Numbered from the stretch's first letter, positions 7,300 to 17,034 are shown. The stretch: 64,000 bases of DNA from Paenibacillus ehimensis NBRC 15659 (GCF_004000785.1 NZ_BILX01000028.1:1-64000); one strand, 5' to 3'. A program made the numbers and translations. Notes: generated by a model from the letters alone, not told the origin.

Positions 7300-7959
7300 T
7301 TAGAACGCCAGCCGTTTCTCCAAATACCGTACGCCGAAGCTTAATGGAATCGTCAGCACGAGATAGAACAGCGCGATAAAAATATAGACGCTGAATGTGA
7401 CGAACGTCTGCGTCGAGACGATATCGCCGAAGTACATCAGGTCAAGACCGGCGACGACGCCGAGCACGGACGTATTTTTGACCAGGTTCAAAAATTGGTT
7501 GCCAAGCGGCGGAACAACGATCTTGATCGCTTGGGGAAGCACCACATGACGCATCGTTTGCAGGTACGTCAGCCCCGACGAACGGGCCGCCTCCGTCTGG
7601 CCCTGCGGAATGGCCAGGATGCCCGCCCGGATCGCTTCGGCAATGAAGGCCGCCGTGTAGACCGACAGCGCGATGGTCCCCGATGTAAATCCGTCGAATG
7701 GCAGCCCGAGCGTCGGGGCCGCCAAATAAATCAACAGAACGATCAGCAGTAAAGGAATGTTGCGGATAAATTCGACGTATGCCGTACCCAGCCAGTTCAG
7801 CGGCTTCAGCGGAGCCATCCGGAATACGGCGATGACCGTTCCTAACACGAAGCTTGCCAGCAGCGCAATCACACTCGCTTTGACCGTATTGCCGAAGCCG
7901 AGCATGTAGGTATCCCAATGCTTGATCAAAATATCGAAACGCAGGAGCTGGTCGTTCAT
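7300..7959 (-). CDS. glnM: Polar amino-acid ABC transporter permease (GlnM type)
   Basis: This 219-residue paralogue of the downstream permease shows the same MetI fold and EAA loop (QTEAARSSGLTYLQTMRHVV). The pair forms the heterodimeric channel. It starts about 50 bases after the binding-protein gene and its stop is close to the next start, so translation is likely coupled. Gene order ATPase, binding protein, permease, permease is that of glnQHMP in Bacillus subtilis, which is the basis of the symbol. Confidence 0.88.
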   Translation of the reverse strand: MNDQLLRFDILIKHWDTYMLGFGNTVKASVIALLASFVLGTVIAVFRMAPLKPLNWLGTAYVEFIRNIPLLLIVLLIYLAAPTLGLPFDGFTSGTIALSVYTAAFIAEAIRAGILAIPQGQTEAARSSGLTYLQTMRHVVLPQAIKIVVPPLGNQFLNLVKNTSVLGVVAGLDLMYFGDIVSTQTFVTFSVYIFIALFYLVLTIPLSFGVRYLEKRLAF

Positions 7960-8006
7960 GTCCGGTTGAGCCTCCCTTCGGACAACAAGGATGTAAGCTT
8001 AGCTGT

Positions 8007-8864
8007 TTATTTCGCCGGCTTTTCTCCGAACCACTGCTCATACAGCTTGTCGTATTCGCCGCTCGCATTCATCTCCTTCAGGAACTTGTTGACGTAAGCG
8101 ACAAACTCACCGTCGCCCTTCCGGATCGCCATCCCGTACGGCTCGTCGGTGAAGTTGCCTCCGGCCAACCGGAAGCTCGGATCCTGCTTCACCATCCCGA
8201 GCAAAATCGCATTGTCCGTCGTCAGCGCATCCCCTTGACCGGCTTTAAGCGCGGTGAACGCGTCCTGGTAATTGTCGAACTCCAGTACGGTCGCTTCCGG
8301 CGCTTTCGCCCGAATATTGACCGCCGACGTGGAGCCTTTGACCGCCATGACCTTCGTGCCTTTCTTCAGATCCGTGATCGATTGAATCGCGCTGTCTTTC
8401 TTCACAAGCAGCGACTGGCCCGCTTTGAAATAAACGTCAGTGAAGTCGACCTGCTGCTTGCGCTCTTCATTGATCGTCATCGTGGCGATTATGATGTCGA
8501 TTTCGCCGTTCTGCAGCATCGGAATCCGCGTTTTGGAGGTAACCTCCTTCAGTTCGACCTTCGTTTCGTCGCCCAAAATGCTTTTCGCCAGCCGCTTGGC
8601 CATATCGATATCGAAGCCTTCAACCTTGCCGGTGCCCGGATCCTTCAGCCCGAACAGCTTCGTATCGTATTTGACGCCGGCGATAAGCTTGCCGCGTTTC
8701 TTAATGGCTTCAATCGTAGAAGCGGCCGCTTCCGGCTTCCCGGGCGTTCCGCCCCCGGCTCCCGGCTGTTCCGCCGGTTTGGTGCCGCAGCCCGCCACCA
8801 TCGTAAGCATGAGCATCGAAACGAGCGTAAAGGAAAACAGCTTCTTCATTTTAAGCATTTTCAC
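8007..8864 (-). CDS. glnH: Amino-acid-binding lipoprotein (GlnH type)
   Basis: This 285-residue extracellular solute-binding protein of family 3 has a signal peptide with lipobox (about residues 18-26, ending VAGC), so it should be a lipid-anchored receptor on the outer face of the membrane. Family motifs include GVKYDTKLFGL, GFDIDMAKRLAKSILGD and the NEERKQQVDFTDVYF hinge segment. It hands the amino acid to the GlnM/GlnP-like channel. The start used is GTG 8864 with GAGAGGGG upstream. It sits second in the operon. Confidence 0.9.
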   Translation of the reverse strand: MKMLKMKKLFSFTLVSMLMLTMVAGCGTKPAEQPGAGGGTPGKPEAAASTIEAIKKRGKLIAGVKYDTKLFGLKDPGTGKVEGFDIDMAKRLAKSILGDETKVELKEVTSKTRIPMLQNGEIDIIIATMTINEERKQQVDFTDVYFKAGQSLLVKKDSAIQSITDLKKGTKVMAVKGSTSAVNIRAKAPEATVLEFDNYQDAFTALKAGQGDALTTDNAILLGMVKQDPSFRLAGGNFTDEPYGMAIRKGDGEFVAYVNKFLKEMNASGEYDKLYEQWFGEKPAK

Positions 8865-8902
8865 AGTCCAGTCCCCTCTCCATTGGATATACGACTATCG
8901 GA

Positions 8903-9631
8903 TTAGTGATTTAACACCCGGCTGAGAAACGTGCGCGCCCGCTCCTCACGCGGATTCTCGAAAAATTCGGCCGGAGGCGTGGTCTCGAGAATTTGCCCTT
9001 GATCCATAAAGACGATCCGGTCGGCCACTTCGCGGGCAAAGCCCATCTCATGGGTGACGACGACCATCGTCATGCCTTCCCGTGCCAAATCGCGCATGAC
9101 GTCGAGCACTTCTCCGATCATTTCCGGGTCAAGCGCCGACGTAGGCTCGTCGAACAGCATGATCTTGGGCTTCATGGCAAGCCCGCGCGCGATCGCCACA
9201 CGCTGCTGCTGCCCGCCCGACAGCTGCGAGGGATAGGCTTTCGCTTTTTCGGGAATGCCGACTTTGTTTAAATAAATCATGGCCGTTTCCTCGGCCTCCT
9301 GGCGCGAGAGACCGAGCACCTTCATCGGGGCAAGCGTGATGTTCTCCAGCACGGTGCGGTGCGGGTATAAGTTAAAATGCTGGAATACCATGCCGATGTT
9401 GCGCCTTAGGCTGTTAATGTCGGTTTTCCTGTCATGGACCTTAATGTTGTCCACCGTCAGCTCCCCTCCCGATATCGTCTCCAGCCGGTTGATGCAGCGG
9501 AGCAGTGTGCTTTTTCCCGAACCGGAAGGTCCGATCACGACGACGACCTCGCCCGGTTCAATCGTCAAATTGATGTTTTTCAGTACGTGAAAATGACCAT
9601 AGTGCTTGTTCACATCCCGGAATTGAATCAA
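8903..9631 (-). CDS. glnQ: Amino-acid ABC transporter ATP-binding protein (GlnQ type)
   Basis: This 242-residue ATPase has Walker [13 protein letters not shown]-loop [10 protein letters not shown], signature [16 protein letters not shown], Walker [15 protein letters not shown] and the H-loop [11 protein letters not shown] choose TTG 9631 as start because AAAGGGGG sits about 8 bases upstream and the protein then begins [12 protein letters not shown] as in relatives; an ATG at 9652 would put that ribosome site inside the gene. It is the first gene of the operon and energises uptake. Confidence 0.9.
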   Translation of the reverse strand: MIQFRDVNKHYGHFHVLKNINLTIEPGEVVVVIGPSGSGKSTLLRCINRLETISGGELTVDNIKVHDRKTDINSLRRNIGMVFQHFNLYPHRTVLENITLAPMKVLGLSRQEAEETAMIYLNKVGIPEKAKAYPSQLSGGQQQRVAIARGLAMKPKIMLFDEPTSALDPEMIGEVLDVMRDLAREGMTMVVVTHEMGFAREVADRIVFMDQGQILETTPPAEFFENPREERARTFLSRVLNH

Positions 9632-9748
9632 GACGCAACCCCCTTTGTGCATATCGGCTTTGAAGTTGATGCTTTTTGTCCTACGGTCTCAGATTAAGTA
9701 TGCGGAAACGATGTCAATTATGACTTGGCCATCGAAATTCCGCTTAAC

Positions 9749-9762
9749 AGCAAACGCTTTCA
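9749..9762 (-). promoter_or_regulatory. Candidate CcpA (cre) site upstream of glnQ
   Basis: On the minus strand TGAAAGCGTTTGCT fits the cre pattern TGWAARCGYTWNCW well apart from its last positions. It lies about 120 bases upstream of the glnQ-type start. The placement is plausible but unproven. Confidence 0.35.
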
Positions 9763-9900
9763 TAAAGCTTTTTTATTTCGCTTGCCCGGCTGCCGCTCCC
9801 TTTGGGCCGCCCTTGCTGGTTAAGATTGACATGGACAAGGAAAGAAGCGGCTTATATAGTTAATGGAAACGATACCATTAGGCAAAAGGAGGAAGGCGCT

Positions 9901-11367
9901 TTGCACAAACGTTGGTTAACTTATGCTCTGCCTATTGCCCTGAGCTTCACTTCCGTCTTTTCCGCTTCCATCCCTTCGCATGCCGCCGACGCTTCCGCGT
10001 TTACCGATACGAACCGTCACTGGGGCGCCGAAACGATCTCATGGGCCGTACAGAACGGCATCGTTAACGGTTACGAGGACGGTACGTTTCGTCCGAATGC
10101 CGTCGTCTCCGAGCCGGAATTTCTCGCGATGCTGCTGCGCGCCTATCCGGACAATGCGGTTCCCGCGCCCGAATCCGGAACGCCGTGGTACGAACCTTAT
10201 TACTCCTATGCCGCCGCTCGCCATTGGCCGCTGCTCCAAAATACGGACCGGAATTCCTATAACCGCGGCCATGTTGCCCGGCTGATCGCAGCCACACAGC
10301 AGCAAGCATTGAATTTGAACGATTCCATCCGCTACTTGCTCGATAAGGGGCTGTCCCGGGGAAAAACGTCTGCAACCGTGGAAGGCTACAAAGCTGCGGA
10401 TCGCCTGTCGCGGGCGGAAGCGGTTCAGTTCATCCGCAATCTGAAGCAAAACGTTTCCGCGCTCCGTCCCGCCCCCGTTACTTCCACAGAAGCATCGGAC
10501 GTTCCGTCCGCCTCCCAAGCCGCCGTCTCGGTCAAAGGCGTAGCCATCGGCGATTCGGCCGATGCTGTGGTTCAGAAGCTGGGACAGCCGGCGCGCAAAG
10601 ACGCAGGCGAATACGGCTTCCAATGGTATATTTATAACCGGGACTATACAGACTATGCCCAAATCGGCGTCAGCGGCGGCAAAGTCGTGGCCTTGTATTC
10701 ACCGTCCGCCAACTGGCAAACAGACCGCGGAATCGCCGACGGCTCGGGCAAAGCCGAAGTCGAGAAGCAGTACGGCCGTCCGGTCTCTTATATTATGAAG
10801 GGAAATACCCGCTTCATGATAAACTACGGCAAAGGCGAATACGGCACGTACGAAATCGCCGGAGCTTATGTCACCTTCTTCTACGATATTCATCGGGGCA
10901 GCATGGTGACGGGCTTGCAGGTCATCGAAAAATCGACGGAGCAGGCACTGGCTGCCTTTTATCCGGATGGCAGCGACGCGCTCGCACGCGCGTTCGAGCT
11001 TCAGAGCTTCGATCTTGCCAACGCGGCCCGGGCCAAGCTCGGTTTGCAGCCGTTCGTCTGGGACGACAAAGCGGCGGAAACAGCCCGGAAGCATAGCCAG
11101 GATATGGGCGCCAAAGGCTACTTCGACCATGACGACCCGAGCGGACGCAGCCCGTTCGACCGGATGAAGCAGGACGGCATTGCTTATCGTGCTGCCGCCG
11201 AGAATATCGCCGCCGGACAAGCCAGCGCCATCTTCGCCCACCACGGCTGGATGAACTCGGAGGGCCACCGCAAAAACCTGCTGAGCGACATCAAGCGTCT
11301 CGGCGTAGGCGTCAGCTTTGGCGGGCAAATGCACATTTATTACACACAAAACTTTTACACTCCGTAA
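9901..11367 (+). CDS. Secreted SLH-domain protein with CAP (SCP/YkwD) domain
   Basis: This 488-residue protein starts at TTG 9901 after AAAGGAGGAAGG. A signal peptide covers residues 1-28 (cleavage near SHA-A). SLH repeats follow (about 33-82, with WGAETISWAVQNGIVNGYED and FRPNAVVSEPEF, then a weaker one to about 140), expected to bind pyruvylated wall polymer. Residues about 220-300 look like the CAP-associated domain (IGDSADAVVQKLGQPA). The C-terminal CAP domain (about 370-488) shows WDDKAAETARKHSQDM, GYFDHDDPSG, AAENIAAG and HRKNLLS. CAP proteins of this type are secreted, with poorly known roles in the cell wall. It is monocistronic, with a terminator directly after it. Confidence 0.9.
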   Translation: MHKRWLTYALPIALSFTSVFSASIPSHAADASAFTDTNRHWGAETISWAVQNGIVNGYEDGTFRPNAVVSEPEFLAMLLRAYPDNAVPAPESGTPWYEPYYSYAAARHWPLLQNTDRNSYNRGHVARLIAATQQQALNLNDSIRYLLDKGLSRGKTSATVEGYKAADRLSRAEAVQFIRNLKQNVSALRPAPVTSTEASDVPSASQAAVSVKGVAIGDSADAVVQKLGQPARKDAGEYGFQWYIYNRDYTDYAQIGVSGGKVVALYSPSANWQTDRGIADGSGKAEVEKQYGRPVSYIMKGNTRFMINYGKGEYGTYEIAGAYVTFFYDIHRGSMVTGLQVIEKSTEQALAAFYPDGSDALARAFELQSFDLANAARAKLGLQPFVWDDKAAETARKHSQDMGAKGYFDHDDPSGRSPFDRMKQDGIAYRAAAENIAAGQASAIFAHHGWMNSEGHRKNLLSDIKRLGVGVSFGGQMHIYYTQNFYTP

Positions 11368-11383
11368 CCCCGTTTGAAACAGC

Positions 11384-11431
11384 AAACGCCCCGTTCCCGG
11401 CGATACATCGCCGGAAAACGAGGCGTTTTTT
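11384..11431 (+). terminator. Terminator of the SLH-CAP gene
   Basis: AAACGCC pairs with GGCGTTT, with inner stem CCGGCGAT/ATCGCCGG, followed by a T-run. Confidence 0.85.
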
Positions 11432-11445
11432 CATTTGATACGAGA

Positions 11446-12330
11446 CTAAGGCCCTTGCTTCTTTATAAATTCGAATAAAAACGATTGTCCGCCCCGGTAA
11501 AAGCGCGGATCGTACAGGCCGAGCCGGGTCTCGTCATCGACGATGACAACGAACGGCGACCATTCATACAGCGTCTTCGCTTTCGGATTGGCGGCAAACA
11601 AACGGTCCAGATCCGCGTTCTCTTGGGATTGAAGCTTCGCAACCGGCTTGACGCCCGTCCAGACCGAGCCCTTCAGCAAGTCGACCGTGCCGCCTTGCTT
11701 GCCGATCACCGTAAACACTCCCGGCACGAAGTCGGCGGAAAGCGCCACCTGCTCGTACTGTCCGGATGCCTGCTTGTACAGCGCGTAGCCTTGAACGGAT
11801 TGCACCCCGACGTAGAGCGCCATCAGCATCCAGACGAAGCGGTACACGCGATGCGGAGAACGATCCCGGTCCGTTCTCCGGATGCGTACCCGGAGCCATC
11901 CGGCGAGCATAAGCGCCCAGAAGACGAGGTCGACGATCGGAATCGTCCCGAACGTAATGCGCATCGTCGAGATCGGCTCGAAATAGCCGGTCCCCCAGGC
12001 GTTGAACAGATCGCTCGTATCGTGAATGAAGACGGCGAGACAGCCGATCAGAAACAAGCGCCAGCCGCGGGTTTTCCACAGGAGCCGCGAGAGGCCTGCG
12101 AGCAGCGCCGCCCAGACCGGCACCAGAAAGACCGAATGGGTCAGCCCGCGGTGCCACATCTGGTAACGCCCCGCCGTATCCCACCATGAGGAGATGACAT
12201 CGATATCGGGAATTTGCGAGCCCGCGACGGTCGTAAACAGCAGCGCCCGCTTTTCCTCCCGGGTCATGCCGCGTTTATCGACCGCTCCGTATAATGTAAG
12301 CCCAAACAAGGTATGCGTAATAGTATCCAC
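11446..12330 (-). CDS. YfhP-like membrane-bound metal-dependent hydrolase (YdjM/DUF457 family)
   Basis: This 294-residue membrane protein begins MDTITHTLFGLTLYG, the hallmark N-terminus of the YdjM/YfhP family, where the early Asp and His are candidate metal ligands. MWHRGLTHSVFLVPVWA and FIHDTSDLFNAWGT are further family motifs (H-R-G-x-T-H-S and H-x-x-x-D). Several membrane spans lie between them. The C-terminal third is extracellular or soluble and unfamiliar. It is 25 bases downstream of the MFS gene and probably in the same operon. YfhP-type proteins have been linked to membrane homeostasis, but the reaction is unknown. Confidence 0.82.
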   Translation of the reverse strand: MDTITHTLFGLTLYGAVDKRGMTREEKRALLFTTVAGSQIPDIDVISSWWDTAGRYQMWHRGLTHSVFLVPVWAALLAGLSRLLWKTRGWRLFLIGCLAVFIHDTSDLFNAWGTGYFEPISTMRITFGTIPIVDLVFWALMLAGWLRVRIRRTDRDRSPHRVYRFVWMLMALYVGVQSVQGYALYKQASGQYEQVALSADFVPGVFTVIGKQGGTVDLLKGSVWTGVKPVAKLQSQENADLDRLFAANPKAKTLYEWSPFVVIVDDETRLGLYDPRFYRGGQSFLFEFIKKQGP

Positions 12331-12355
12331 GGTCTCTCCTCTTCCATTCAGCCGC

Positions 12356-13588
12356 CTAACCTTCGGGCATTCCTGCTTTCACCGGCATACGCATGACCGG
12401 AAGCATGACCAACACGCCAAGTGCAAACAGAACGGCCGACGCTTCATACATCCCCACGATCGAAAACAGCTCCTTCAGCTTGCCGGCCAAGCTCATCGTG
12501 ATAACCATCGAGCCCATAAAAATCGGGTTCAAAATACCGTTCACGCGCCCGACGAACGCCGTGTCCGTGTTTTGCAAAATCAGCGTGTTAATGCCAATCT
12601 GAATACAGGGCATGACCAAGCCTGCAAGAAACTGGGCGAACAGCGTAAACCACAGCACCGTCGAAAATCCGGTCAGAGCGACGCTTATGGCGCTGACCGT
12701 CATGCCGATCATGAGCAGCACTTGCGGCGCAAATTTCTTCGACAGCCCCATCGCAAGCGCGCCGCCGACAATCATCGCTACGCCGCTCGCGGTCATCAGC
12801 CACTGTAAATTTTCTTTATGCAGCCCGAGCCGTTCCGTCACCAGGAAAACACCGAGCGGCTGAATGAGACCGATCGCGAAACCGGCGATCATGAAGCAAA
12901 GGCCGAGCGTGGTCAGCAGTTTCCGGGACAGCACATAGCGGAACCCGGCCATCATTTCCTCGCGAATCGAGGTACGCTCTCCGGCAGACTCCGCTTCGGT
13001 ATCCGGCGGCAGCATGACAAGCACCAAGGCGGACAGCAGAAAAGCGACGCCCATGATGGCGATGGCTACTTCAATGCCGTAACGCTGGTAGACGAAGGTC
13101 CCGAGAATCGGCCCCAGCACCATGAACAGCGCGAACATCGTCTGGTAAATCGACATGCCCGCTTGAATGAGCGCCTCGGGCACGTGCAGCTTGAACAGCC
13201 GCATCCCCGAAGGCTGCGAAAACTGGGAGAGGATGGCCGAAACCAATGTAGCGAAAAATACGGCCTTCCAAGAGCCGTATACCAGAGTCAGCAGCACCGC
13301 AAAAACGGATACCGCACTGAGAATATCGCACCAGATCATCGTCCGCTTCGGTCTCCAGCGATCCGCGAATGTACCGCCGATAAACGAGAAAATAAAGATC
13401 GGAGCAAATTCCGCCACCGAAATCATCGAAACGGCCGTCGCATCCCCATTCGTCTGATCTACGACAAACAGCAAAATGGCAAAGTTGCGCACCCAAATGC
13501 CGATTTGCAGCAGCAAACCCGACAGCAGGATGACCTGAACGAACCGGTTGCCAAACAAATTGCCCATTCCCGGTGAAGAAGTGGTCAT
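12356..13588 (-). CDS. MFS transporter, EntS/MefA-like
   Basis: This 410-residue protein has 12 predicted spans and the MFS loop GTFADRWRPKRTMIWCD (motif A) at about residues 67-83. It resembles the EntS/macrolide-efflux (MFS_3) branch of exporters. The substrate is not evident. Possibilities are a siderophore, macrolide or lipid-like molecule. It precedes the YfhP-like gene with a 25-base gap. Confidence 0.82.
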   Translation of the reverse strand: MTTSSPGMGNLFGNRFVQVILLSGLLLQIGIWVRNFAILLFVVDQTNGDATAVSMISVAEFAPIFIFSFIGGTFADRWRPKRTMIWCDILSAVSVFAVLLTLVYGSWKAVFFATLVSAILSQFSQPSGMRLFKLHVPEALIQAGMSIYQTMFALFMVLGPILGTFVYQRYGIEVAIAIMGVAFLLSALVLVMLPPDTEAESAGERTSIREEMMAGFRYVLSRKLLTTLGLCFMIAGFAIGLIQPLGVFLVTERLGLHKENLQWLMTASGVAMIVGGALAMGLSKKFAPQVLLMIGMTVSAISVALTGFSTVLWFTLFAQFLAGLVMPCIQIGINTLILQNTDTAFVGRVNGILNPIFMGSMVITMSLAGKLKELFSIVGMYEASAVLFALGVLVMLPVMRMPVKAGMPEG

Positions 13589-13729
13589 AGGTTCTCATCC
13601 TTTCTCTTGACGAAGCTGTTTTTTACAGGGATTTGAAAAACAATCCGCAGGAAACCATAAGTAATACGCAGCCAATGAAAAAAAGGTTGCTATCTTGTGA
13701 CGGGGCGGACAAAAATAACGGCCGGACAG

Positions 13730-15616
13730 CTAAAGCCGCACGGCCATTTTATCTTCGATGCAGCGGACCTGTATCGTAAACACGAAGACGGCTCCGTTTC
13801 CCGGGGAAGATTCCGCCCGTATGCTGCCGCCCATCAGCTCCACCAGTTTTTTGCATATCGCCAGACCGAGGCCGGTGCCCCCGTGCTTGCGCGCCGTGGA
13901 ATCCAATTGATAGAATGGCTGGAATAAATATGGAATCGCTTTTTTCGGGATGCCGATTCCGGTATCCCGGACCGTAAACTCAAGCTCCAATTGCTCTCCC
14001 CTGCGATACACTTGCCGAATACGGACCTCAATTCCCCCCTGTTCCGTGAATTTGACGGCATTTCCGATCAGATTGATCAAAACTTGCCTGAGCCGGACTT
14101 CGTCTCCGATCAGAAACTCGGGGACACCGGAATCGGAATGCACGTGCAGCTCAAGCGCGCGGTGCTGGAGTTGCGGCGTGAACAGCCGCAGCGTCTCCTG
14201 CAGGCATTCCGCCAGATGAAAAGGCTCGTTTTTTAACTTCATTTTACCCGATTCGATCTTGGAAAAATCAAGCACGTCGTTGATGACGGATAGCAGCGCC
14301 TTGCCGCTTTTGCCGATAATCTTCACGTACTCGCGCTGATCCTCGTTCAAATCGGTTTCAAGCAGGAGGTCGCTCATCCCGATCACCCCGTTCAAAGGGG
14401 TGCGGACTTCGTGACTCATGACGGCGAGAAATTCGCTCTTGACCCGGGCCGCGCGTTCGGCCTCCAGCTTCGCTTCGATCAGCTGCCGCTCCGTTTTTTT
14501 CTGTTCGGTGATGTCCTTCGAGATCGTGTAGATATCGACGATCTTTCCGTCCTCCTTCATCGGCACGATGGTCGTGCTCAAATGTACGGTCCGTCCGTCT
14601 CGGCGGCGTATAGAGCATTCGACCGTCTGCGGCGTTCCCTCCAGCACTCGGGCAAAGCAGGCGCGGATCTTCATGCTGTCCTGGCGGTTCATAAAGCGGG
14701 TGAAGGGCTGGCCGACAAAATGCTCACGGGAATATCCGCTAATGCGCTCGGCGGCGGGATTGGCCTGGAGAACCCTGCCGCTCAAATCGAACAGACAAAC
14801 CATGTCGGGATTATGCTCGAAGACGGAATCGTACCTTTGCTTGTTCACATCCGCAAGCCGCTGCGCAAACCGCCGTTCCAGAAACTGGCTGAAGGCCAGA
14901 AGCAGCAGCACAATAAGCGCCGCCGCTCCGATCCATGAAGCCAGCAGCATATCGTCCAAGCCTTGAAGGTCCTCTCCTGCATCGTGCATCCAAGCCCCGT
15001 CCGCTTGAAAATTGGCCGCCACCATGCCGCTATAGTGCATCCCTGCCATGGCGAAGCCAAGCAGAGCGGCCGTCGTGCATTTGGCCCAAAACGATGACGG
15101 CCTCCCCTCACGTGTTGTCCGGTACACGGACGCCCAACGGAAAGCGACGAACGAAATGCCAAAAGCGATGAACAGCGACAAGCCGACCCAATACGGGTCG
15201 TACGTAATGATGCCGGGAATTTGCATCGCGGCCATACCGGTATAATGCATTCCCGCAATCGCCAGGCCCATCCATAGAAAGCCGGCAAGCGACTGCCGCC
15301 GGGCCGGCGCATCCCCGGAGATGGCCGATAACGCGGCCCAAGCGGCGCCTATCGGCAAGAGGATGGATAAAACCATATAATGAGAATGATAACGAACGTC
15401 AACGGGGAGATGTAAGGCCAGCATGCCGATAAAATGCATCGACCAAATGCCGAGGCCCATAATGACGGACCCGATTACCATCCATAGCGACTTGGAACGG
15501 CCGCAGAGCTTCGGCATCCTTTCACTTAAATCCAGTGCGCAATACGAGGAACAGATGGAAATAAAGACGGACAGCAAGACAAGAGGGATACTGTAGGTTC
15601 CATGCAGATGCTGCAT
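13730..15616 (-). CDS. MHYT-PAS sensor histidine kinase
   Basis: This 628-residue membrane kinase starts at ATG 15616 with GGGATGGGAG upstream; longer in-frame starts lack a site. Residues about 1-240 are seven spans with three MHYT-type motifs (MHFIGM, MHYTGM, MHYSGM), proposed elsewhere to bind copper and sense a diatomic gas. A PAS domain follows (about 265-385; SGRVLQANPAAERISG). HisKA carries MSHEVRTPLNGVIG (phosphorylated His), and HATPase_c has NLIGNAVKFTEQG, DTGIGIP and GGTGLGLAICKKL. It has no receiver domain, and no response regulator is next to it, so the partner is elsewhere. Confidence 0.92.
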   Translation of the reverse strand: MQHLHGTYSIPLVLLSVFISICSSYCALDLSERMPKLCGRSKSLWMVIGSVIMGLGIWSMHFIGMLALHLPVDVRYHSHYMVLSILLPIGAAWAALSAISGDAPARRQSLAGFLWMGLAIAGMHYTGMAAMQIPGIITYDPYWVGLSLFIAFGISFVAFRWASVYRTTREGRPSSFWAKCTTAALLGFAMAGMHYSGMVAANFQADGAWMHDAGEDLQGLDDMLLASWIGAAALIVLLLLAFSQFLERRFAQRLADVNKQRYDSVFEHNPDMVCLFDLSGRVLQANPAAERISGYSREHFVGQPFTRFMNRQDSMKIRACFARVLEGTPQTVECSIRRRDGRTVHLSTTIVPMKEDGKIVDIYTISKDITEQKKTERQLIEAKLEAERAARVKSEFLAVMSHEVRTPLNGVIGMSDLLLETDLNEDQREYVKIIGKSGKALLSVINDVLDFSKIESGKMKLKNEPFHLAECLQETLRLFTPQLQHRALELHVHSDSGVPEFLIGDEVRLRQVLINLIGNAVKFTEQGGIEVRIRQVYRRGEQLELEFTVRDTGIGIPKKAIPYLFQPFYQLDSTARKHGGTGLGLAICKKLVELMGGSIRAESSPGNGAVFVFTIQVRCIEDKMAVRL

Positions 15617-15722
15617 ACATACACTCCCATCCCTTTGCAATTTTCGCCAAATTTCATCTTCTTTTAATCTATTTCTACCGGAAGACAAGGGATTCCTGCT
15701 TTTTCATGTTTTTTCATAAAAT

Positions 15723-16424
15723 TTACTTTATAATGACTCCGCCGAACGGAAGCGCTTCTCTTAGAATCCGTTTGAACAAGGAATCGCTCTGCAAAGGATC
15801 GGCCAGCCCGAATCTCGGTCGGGAAGGCTGCAAAAGCACCTTGCCCGAGCCGGTAATTTCCCAATGGTAGTTCATGCGCTGACTTGCAAGCGGGTTGCCG
15901 TAGACGCACAGCTGCAGCTTGGCTTCCTCCGGATAAGCGACGAGACACCCGATATCGACATAGACCGGCTCCGACGGATCGATCGTCAGCTCGCACAAAG
16001 GGCCGCAGCTGAGCAGACCGAGCGTGCCGCCGCCGGAAAATTTCATCCGAATCCAGTCCTGCGTCACGACGGCTTGTTTGATTTTTTGGAAGCGGCTCTG
16101 CAGCTTCATTCCCTCGCTGTACAGCAGCACATACCGGATATCGAACAGCAGGCTGCTATCCTCCGGCAGTTCCATCGCCCGGAAGCTGTAGCCCGCCGGG
16201 ACTCCCAGCACAAAGCGCGCAGGGCCGGTCAAACGCGACTCGATCCAGCGCTTCTTCCGGTAAACCCCGGCCACATTCAATAGACGGTCCTCCCGGCTTC
16301 CAGAACGGCCCTGAAAGGCGATGATCTGCTTCGGATGCAGCACCAAGGCGGCTTCGCCGGCGGCAAGCTCCACGGCAGCCGCTTGTCCGTCGCTCCCCGC
16401 TCCTTCTTCGACATGAATCTTCAT
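15723..16424 (-). CDS. AIM24-family protein
   Basis: This 233-residue beta-rich protein resembles the AIM24/TerD-like (DUF124) family: repeated short strands such as GGTLGLLSCGP and KVLLQPSRP, with no catalytic signature. The start at ATG 16424 follows GGGGAGGG by about 6 bases and overlaps the stop of the upstream gene as ATGA, so translation is coupled. A role with the coiled-coil membrane protein next door is likely from the overlap, but the function is unknown. Confidence 0.72.
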   Translation of the reverse strand: MKIHVEEGAGSDGQAAAVELAAGEAALVLHPKQIIAFQGRSGSREDRLLNVAGVYRKKRWIESRLTGPARFVLGVPAGYSFRAMELPEDSSLLFDIRYVLLYSEGMKLQSRFQKIKQAVVTQDWIRMKFSGGGTLGLLSCGPLCELTIDPSEPVYVDIGCLVAYPEEAKLQLCVYGNPLASQRMNYHWEITGSGKVLLQPSRPRFGLADPLQSDSLFKRILREALPFGGVIIK

Positions 16425-16930
16425 CCGTTCCCTCCCCGATGGCTTGCGCTGCGGTTCCGGCGCCATACGGCCAGCCGGATCACGCGCATCAGAACAAAGT
16501 AGAGCACAACCAGAAGTACTCCCGTCAACGCCGTCCGGACAATTTGTCTCGTACGCTGCGCATTCGCCTGCTCCGTCTCTTCCAGTCGGCGGATCAGCTC
16601 CTCCAATTGCTCATTGCGGCTGCGAAGCTCGCGGTTTTCCTCCATCAACCGCTGCTCCGTCGCTTTGTATTGCTGCGCGGCTTCCTCCGAGCGTTTAAGC
16701 GTCGTCTCAAGCTGCTCCCGGTTCCGCTCCAGCTCCTGCTTCGTCTCGTTATACTGATCCTGGATCTGTCCAATCTGCTCCGGCATGTCGTAAATGTCTT
16801 TCACCCGGTCCAGAAAGCCTGCTTGCGCGACAGGCCAGGGAAGCGTCAGCAGCAGAAAAAGGCAGGCCGTCCCCGCTTTGACCTTGATTCCCCATTCCGG
16901 TTTTTTGAACGGACGCGGCATCGTTTTCAT
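16421..16930 (-). CDS. Membrane-anchored coiled-coil protein
   Basis: This 169-residue protein has a signal peptide (about 1-37, ending VAQA), a long coiled coil at about 45-125 rich in Glu/Gln/Arg heptads, and one transmembrane span at about 132-152 followed by an Arg-rich tail. The topology is a helical stalk outside the membrane with a short basic cytoplasmic end. It shares an ATGA overlap with the AIM24-like gene. I do not recognise the family. Confidence 0.7.
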   Translation of the reverse strand: MKTMPRPFKKPEWGIKVKAGTACLFLLLTLPWPVAQAGFLDRVKDIYDMPEQIGQIQDQYNETKQELERNREQLETTLKRSEEAAQQYKATEQRLMEENRELRSRNEQLEELIRRLEETEQANAQRTRQIVRTALTGVLLVVLYFVLMRVIRLAVWRRNRSASHRGGNG

Positions 16931-17034
16931 CCGTGCTCTCCCCTTCCTATCGTGCGAATTACAGGCTTATTTCCTTTATTTTACCTGTTTTTTCGACAAA
17001 AAGGAACATGCTCCCCTTCATCGCGGACAAAGAA

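Noticed and set aside
9826-9877. TTGACA with a possible -10, and a cre-like TGGAAACGATACCA before the SLH-CAP gene
   Set aside because: Spacing to the nearest TATA-like hexamer is 20 bases or more, and the cre match is poor at key positions.
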